Positions 6,568-8,818 of a DNA stretch of 8,818 nt are shown here, one piece after another. Below the pieces are notes generated by a model. The model searched no databases, was not told the DNA's origin, and saw only the letters and a program-made list of their open reading frames with translations. The stretch is from contig CAAFQR010000187.1 of assembly GCA_900765165.1 (NCBI GenBank), positions 1-8,818 of the forward strand. Reading direction: 5' to 3'. Source of the stretch: Veillonellaceae bacterium. GTDB lineage: Bacteria > Bacillota > Negativicutes > Veillonellales > Veillonellaceae. Both the position numbers and the translations under genes were made by a program. The stretch's first letter is position 1; the number at the start of each line of letters is the position of its first letter.

Positions 6568-8004
6568 TTAGTAAGCCCCTTCACGTTTTATAACAACTCG
6601 CAAGGTGCGAATCAAATATACAATGTCAATCCAAACAGACCAGTTATGCACATACCAAGAGTCCATTTGAACACGTTCATCATAGGTCGTATCACTACGA
6701 CCACTGACTTGCCACACACCGGTAATTCCAGGTGGCACGAGTTCGAAATCCTTAATATATGAGCCGTATTTTTCAATTTCCTCACGAACAATGGGCCGTG
6801 GACCAACAAGGCTCATTTCACCTTTCAAGACATTGAAAATCTGCGGTAATTCATCAAGACTAGTCTTACGCAGAAAATGGCCAATAGATGTGATACGCGG
6901 ATCGTCTTTAAGCTTAAAGCTTTCTTCCCATTCCTTTCGTGCTTCCGGATTATCCTTAAGATACTTCTCCAATGCTTCTTGCGCATTAGGAATCATGGAG
7001 CAAAATTTATAGCAATTAAATTCACGACCGCCTTGCCCAATACGACGATGCGCATAGAAAATAGGACCTCTTGTCTGAATTTTAATAGCAACCGCAATGA
7101 TACCACCAACTACTATCAATGGAATGCTAGTCATAATAACTACGACAATATCAAAGAGCCTCTTCACACCACGCCAATAAGGTCGTGCTAGATTATTCTG
7201 AACGCGAAGCAAAACCATATTTTCTTCCATAAGACCTTGCACATGTACATTCGCTGCAGGCATACCAATTAATTCCGGTACGAAGCTGACGTTTTTGACT
7301 TTCATTTCAAGAGAGTTAACTAAGGCAATCAAACGCTTCGGTTCAAGCCCCGGTGTACATACGATAACATGTTGCACCTTCGTGGCTTTTATAACCGCAT
7401 CAATATCGTTAAAGCCCCCCAGAATCGGATAGGTCTTCGCAATACGATGTGATACAGGATTATCATCAATAAAGCCTACTATTTCATAACGCATAACTGG
7501 ATTACGTTCGAACGACTGCAATAACAATTCGGCCGTTTTACCAGCGCCGATAATCAGTACCGGAACATAAAAGAGTCCTTGGCGGATTAAGATTCGCTCT
7601 AATGCCCAGCGTCCAAACAACAGAAATAAAAAAGTGAGTATCCATGTAAATCCGATAAACAATCGTGAAATATCACCAGCTACGTTTCCCACATACATGA
7701 GAAATACGGCCATAATGACACTCCACGTAACGCCTTTACTGATGGCTTTCACCTTATCCCAATAAGGCATGGCCAACTTGTAGGCATTACATAACGCTAA
7801 CATAACTAAATATAGCGTCGGCGCAATCAGAAATATATAGATACTCTTTATATGAAAATTATCTGCAACAGGAATAATCCAGTCCTTACGCAACCAATAG
7901 GCACTGGCTATGGCAGCGACAATAAGTATATAATCAACAGCAACCAAGATTATGGGTAATATGTATGTTGTATGTCTGTTGAGTTTAGCGACAGTATTAT
8001 CCAC
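6568..8004 (-). CDS. wbaP: Undecaprenyl-phosphate sugar phosphotransferase, WbaP-like (initiating enzyme)
   Basis: This integral membrane enzyme starts glycan assembly by moving hexose-1-phosphate (galactose for classical WbaP; glucose possible) from a UDP-sugar to undecaprenyl phosphate. At 478 residues it has the full polyprenyl-phosphate hexose-1-phosphate transferase layout. Hydrophobic segments lie near 14-36, 54-75, 93-108 and 115-135. A Rossmann-like domain follows, starting VPVLIIGAGKTAELL (147-161). The C-terminal catalytic domain starts with a hydrophobic re-entrant segment (283-307) and contains FYAHRRIGQGG (316-326), the catalytic pair Asp384/Glu385 in TSLDELPQIFNVLKGEMSLV (381-400), GPRPIV (401-406) and PGITGVWQVSGR (425-436). 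The start is GTG at 8004, with AAAGGA (8013-8018) eight bases upstream and no in-frame ATG nearby. It heads the operon behind its own promoter. Substrate choice between galactose and glucose is uncertain. Confidence 0.93.
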   Translation of the reverse strand: MDNTVAKLNRHTTYILPIILVAVDYILIVAAIASAYWLRKDWIIPVADNFHIKSIYIFLIAPTLYLVMLALCNAYKLAMPYWDKVKAISKGVTWSVIMAVFLMYVGNVAGDISRLFIGFTWILTFLFLLFGRWALERILIRQGLFYVPVLIIGAGKTAELLLQSFERNPVMRYEIVGFIDDNPVSHRIAKTYPILGGFNDIDAVIKATKVQHVIVCTPGLEPKRLIALVNSLEMKVKNVSFVPELIGMPAANVHVQGLMEENMVLLRVQNNLARPYWRGVKRLFDIVVVIMTSIPLIVVGGIIAVAIKIQTRGPIFYAHRRIGQGGREFNCYKFCSMIPNAQEALEKYLKDNPEARKEWEESFKLKDDPRITSIGHFLRKTSLDELPQIFNVLKGEMSLVGPRPIVREEIEKYGSYIKDFELVPPGITGVWQVSGRSDTTYDERVQMDSWYVHNWSVWIDIVYLIRTLRVVIKREGAY

Positions 8005-8029
8005 AATAAAAGTCCTTTCCTTGGTGCAC
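7997..8029 (-). CDS. Possible 10-residue leader peptide overlapping the wbaP start
   Basis: On the minus strand a GTG at 8029 follows the G-rich Shine-Dalgarno match GGGGGAGGG at a spacing of about four to five bases, stronger than the site of wbaP itself. It opens a frame of ten codons (MHQGKDFYCG, with GTG read as Met) ending in TAA at 7997, in a different frame from wbaP and overlapping its GTG start. This would allow translational coupling or attenuation. It is short, has no recognisable regulatory codon run, and could be chance, although the ribosome site is striking. Confidence 0.25.
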   Translation of the reverse strand: MHQGKDFYCG

Positions 8030-8031
8030 CA
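8022..8031. promoter_or_regulatory. Perfect 10-bp palindrome in the wbaP leader
   Basis: TGGTGCACCA is perfectly self-complementary and lies in the roughly 80-base leader between the predicted wbaP promoter and start codon. It could be a small operator for a dimeric regulator acting as a roadblock. No matching regulator is encoded in the window and a single 10-bp palindrome may be chance. Confidence 0.25.
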
Positions 8032-8090
8032 GTCCCTCCCCCGATGACGACTAGAAACAGCAAACTTTTCTCTAACTCTAATATTAATTT

Positions 8091-8119
8091 ATTATAGCAC
8101 AGGTAGAGAAAAAAATGCC
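8091..8119 (-). promoter_or_regulatory. Extended -10 promoter for the wbaP operon
   Basis: On the minus strand TATAAT (8091-8096) is perfect and preceded by TGTGC (8097-8101), matching the TRTGn extended -10 used by Gram-positive-type vegetative sigma factors. At 17-bp spacing the -35 position (8114-8119) reads GGCATT and is poor; the extended -10 probably compensates. Transcription would start near 8084, giving a leader of about 80 bases to the wbaP GTG. The T-tract of the terminator for the upstream gene forms part of the promoter spacer, so the two signals are fused back to back. Confidence 0.7.
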
Positions 8120-8133
8120 ATGGAAAATGGCGT
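8109..8133 (-). terminator. Intrinsic terminator upstream of the wbaP promoter
   Basis: In the minus-strand transcript GCCAT (8127-8131) pairs with ATGGC (8117-8121) around a five-base loop, with an outer A-T pair beyond one mismatch, followed at once by seven T residues (8109-8115). This is the form of a short rho-independent terminator. It would stop transcripts arriving from the sulfatase-fold gene before the wbaP promoter. The stem is short, so efficiency may be moderate. Confidence 0.6.
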
Positions 8134-8169
8134 AGGAATTATGTTTATATTGGGAAGGAAGTATGCAAA

Positions 8170-8220
8170 TAGGCGCTAAAAGACCATAGCCATTTACTGT
8201 ACTTTATCTTTTAGCGCCTA
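8170..8220 (-). repeat. 14-bp perfect inverted repeat downstream of the sulfatase-fold gene
   Basis: TAGGCGCTAAAAGA (8170-8183) and TCTTTTAGCGCCTA (8207-8220) are perfect reverse complements with 23 bases between. The structure begins 27 bases after the stop codon of the upstream gene, as a terminator or 3'-end-protecting hairpin would. The minus-strand RNA has only UAUUU after the stem rather than a long U-run, so it may stabilise the 3' end while the terminator at 8109-8133 does the release. Seven loop bases (8189-8195) are complementary to one arm of that terminator (8125-8131). Confidence 0.6.
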
Positions 8221-8247
8221 ACAAAGTTTTAATAATTATTCAAAAAT

Positions 8248-8818
8248 TTAACAATCATTTTCATGTATATCTTCCGTCAATTTATAACGGCCTAAAAATG
8301 TTGTTAATGTATCTCGTGTATATTTATAGTCAGGTGACGCTAAACTATTAGACATATCTAATCGATTTGACCTAATATTAAGCACCCCGCCTATCAATTC
8401 ATATATTAAATCGTTAGTAAAATAGCTATTTTCATGTGCCATTAACGTATCAACAGTATTTGGATATAACGCACGATATTCATTAGATACATACACAAAC
8501 ATAGGGATTCGAGTTGAAGCAAATTGCCCATTATCAGGATTACGACCAACTCCTGGTGCATTACCATGATCCGAAAAATATACCATAGCCTGCAAATTCA
8601 AATGAGTTTTTCCATATTCATAAATCTTTTGAAGTACATAGTCAGTATAGGCAATGCTATTATCATAATTGGTTTCTACATCATTAGTTTCTTTATTGCC
8701 AAATTTAGTAAAAGCATCCGGAAAACGATTCTTTATAATGGAACCATGAATTAAGACAACTTCGAAACTACTTCTTAATGTGAATCTCGTGGTATACTGG
8801 AGGCGATCAATGAAAAGG
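8248..8818 (-). CDS. Sulfatase-fold membrane transferase, phosphoethanolamine-transferase-like, C-terminal part (cut by window edge)
   Basis: The frame is open from the right edge to the TAA at 8248, giving 189 visible C-terminal residues of what in this family is usually a protein of 500 or more with N-terminal membrane helices. Visible motifs are RFPDAFTKF (31-39), NYDNSIAYTD (50-59), which matches the conserved NYDN(S/T)..Y.D of EptA/CptA-type enzymes, and YFSDHG (80-85), whose Asp and His are metal ligands of the alkaline-phosphatase/sulfatase fold. RIPMFVYVS (103-111) and YFTNDLIYELI (132-142) follow. Known relatives transfer phosphoethanolamine to lipid A or LPS core in the periplasm. 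The usual HxxGSHxxY region is not evident: the sequence reads LIHGSIIKNRFP. An internal TTG at 8601 is not a start, since homology continues above it. Own terminators follow it. Confidence 0.78.
   Translation of the reverse strand, partial: LFIDRLQYTTRFTLRSSFEVVLIHGSIIKNRFPDAFTKFGNKETNDVETNYDNSIAYTDYVLQKIYEYGKTHLNLQAMVYFSDHGNAPGVGRNPDNGQFASTRIPMFVYVSNEYRALYPNTVDTLMAHENSYFTNDLIYELIGGVLNIRSNRLDMSNSLASPDYKYTRDTLTTFLGRYKLTEDIHENDC

Larger units (their letters stand above)
8005..8247 (-). other. Gene-free control region between two transcription units
   Basis: These 243 bases carry, in transcription order: an AT-rich tail with a 10-bp palindrome AATAATTATT (8231-8240), the 14-bp inverted repeat, a plain stretch (about 8134-8169), the intrinsic terminator, the extended -10 promoter, an AT-rich start region with two TTAGAG copies, a G-rich patch (8034-8042) and the wbaP ribosome site. 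I see no JUMPstart/ops-like element, riboswitch fold or RNA gene, and no protein-length frame. Confidence 0.6.

Noticed and set aside
5610..6584. GTG start at 6584 for the TQDA-type glycosyltransferase
   Set aside because: It overlaps wbaP by 17 bases and has no good ribosome site, and the seven added residues do not resemble the family N-terminus.
6612..6809. 65-codon minus-strand frame inside wbaP
   Set aside because: Out-of-frame overlap with the conserved catalytic end of WbaP; no motif.
6877..7191. 104-codon plus-strand frame inside wbaP
   Set aside because: Antisense to the catalytic domain, no ribosome site or known fold.
8005..8084. JUMPstart/ops or NusG-paralogue leader element for the polysaccharide operon
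   Set aside because: No GGCGGTAG-type ops sequence and no convincing leader hairpin is seen in the short leader.
8170..8220. Invertible promoter or MITE flanked by the 14-bp inverted repeat
   Set aside because: Only 23 bases lie between the arms, no promoter is inside, and there is no target-site duplication or transposase; a transcript 3'-end hairpin is simpler.
8248..8601. A short separate protein starting at the TTG at 8601
   Set aside because: The frame continues upstream without a stop to the window edge and the extra residues include the conserved NYDNS motif, so the TTG is internal.
8524..8754. 76-codon plus-strand frame with a hydrophobic stretch
   Set aside because: Antisense to the sulfatase-fold gene; the minus strand shows NYDN and SDHG motifs in a continuous frame.
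1..8818. CRISPR array, tRNA, rRNA, insertion sequence or defence system
   Set aside because: No regularly spaced repeats, cloverleaf or rRNA signatures, transposase or nuclease motifs were seen on either strand.

Overview
The window is a surface-polysaccharide gene cluster in which every supported gene lies on the minus strand, so it reads from high to low coordinates. It fits a low-to-moderate GC Firmicute-like bacterium: Shine-Dalgarno sites are strong (AGGAGG type) and both visible promoters carry extended -10 elements. Cargo of O-antigen type (a WbaP-like initiating transferase, rhamnosyltransferase-like enzymes, an ABC-2 polysaccharide permease) next to a phosphoethanolamine-transferase-like protein suggests an outer-membrane (diderm) Firmicute such as a member of the Negativicutes. 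That placement is inference; no rRNA or other marker is present.

Layout in transcription order. (1) 8818-8248: the C-terminal 189 residues of a sulfatase-fold transferase resembling phosphoethanolamine transferases, running in from beyond the window. (2) 8247-8005: a gene-free stretch holding a 14-bp perfect inverted repeat, an intrinsic terminator, an extended -10 promoter directly behind it, a 10-bp palindrome and a possible 10-codon leader ORF. (3) 8004-6568: a WbaP-type polyprenyl-phosphate sugar phosphotransferase. (4) 6563-3784: three consecutive family-2 glycosyltransferases, all of rhamnosyltransferase-like types. (5) 3783-3692: an internal promoter region. (6) 3691-186: rmlA, rmlC, rmlB and rmlD, the complete dTDP-L-rhamnose pathway, with a strong hairpin between rmlB and rmlD. 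(7) 141-1: the first 47 codons of an ABC-2 polysaccharide export permease, cut by the window edge.

The genes form a coherent pathway. WbaP loads a hexose-1-phosphate, probably galactose or glucose, onto undecaprenyl phosphate. RmlA-C-B-D make dTDP-L-rhamnose. The three glycosyltransferases extend the lipid-linked glycan, probably with rhamnose. The permease, with an ATPase expected just beyond the left edge, exports it. No Wzx flippase or Wzy polymerase is seen here, so an ABC-transporter-dependent rhamnose-rich O-antigen or capsule is the best reading. I see no clearly new system. The less routine parts are the regulatory region before wbaP, the rmlB-rmlD hairpin and the divergent sulfatase-fold protein.
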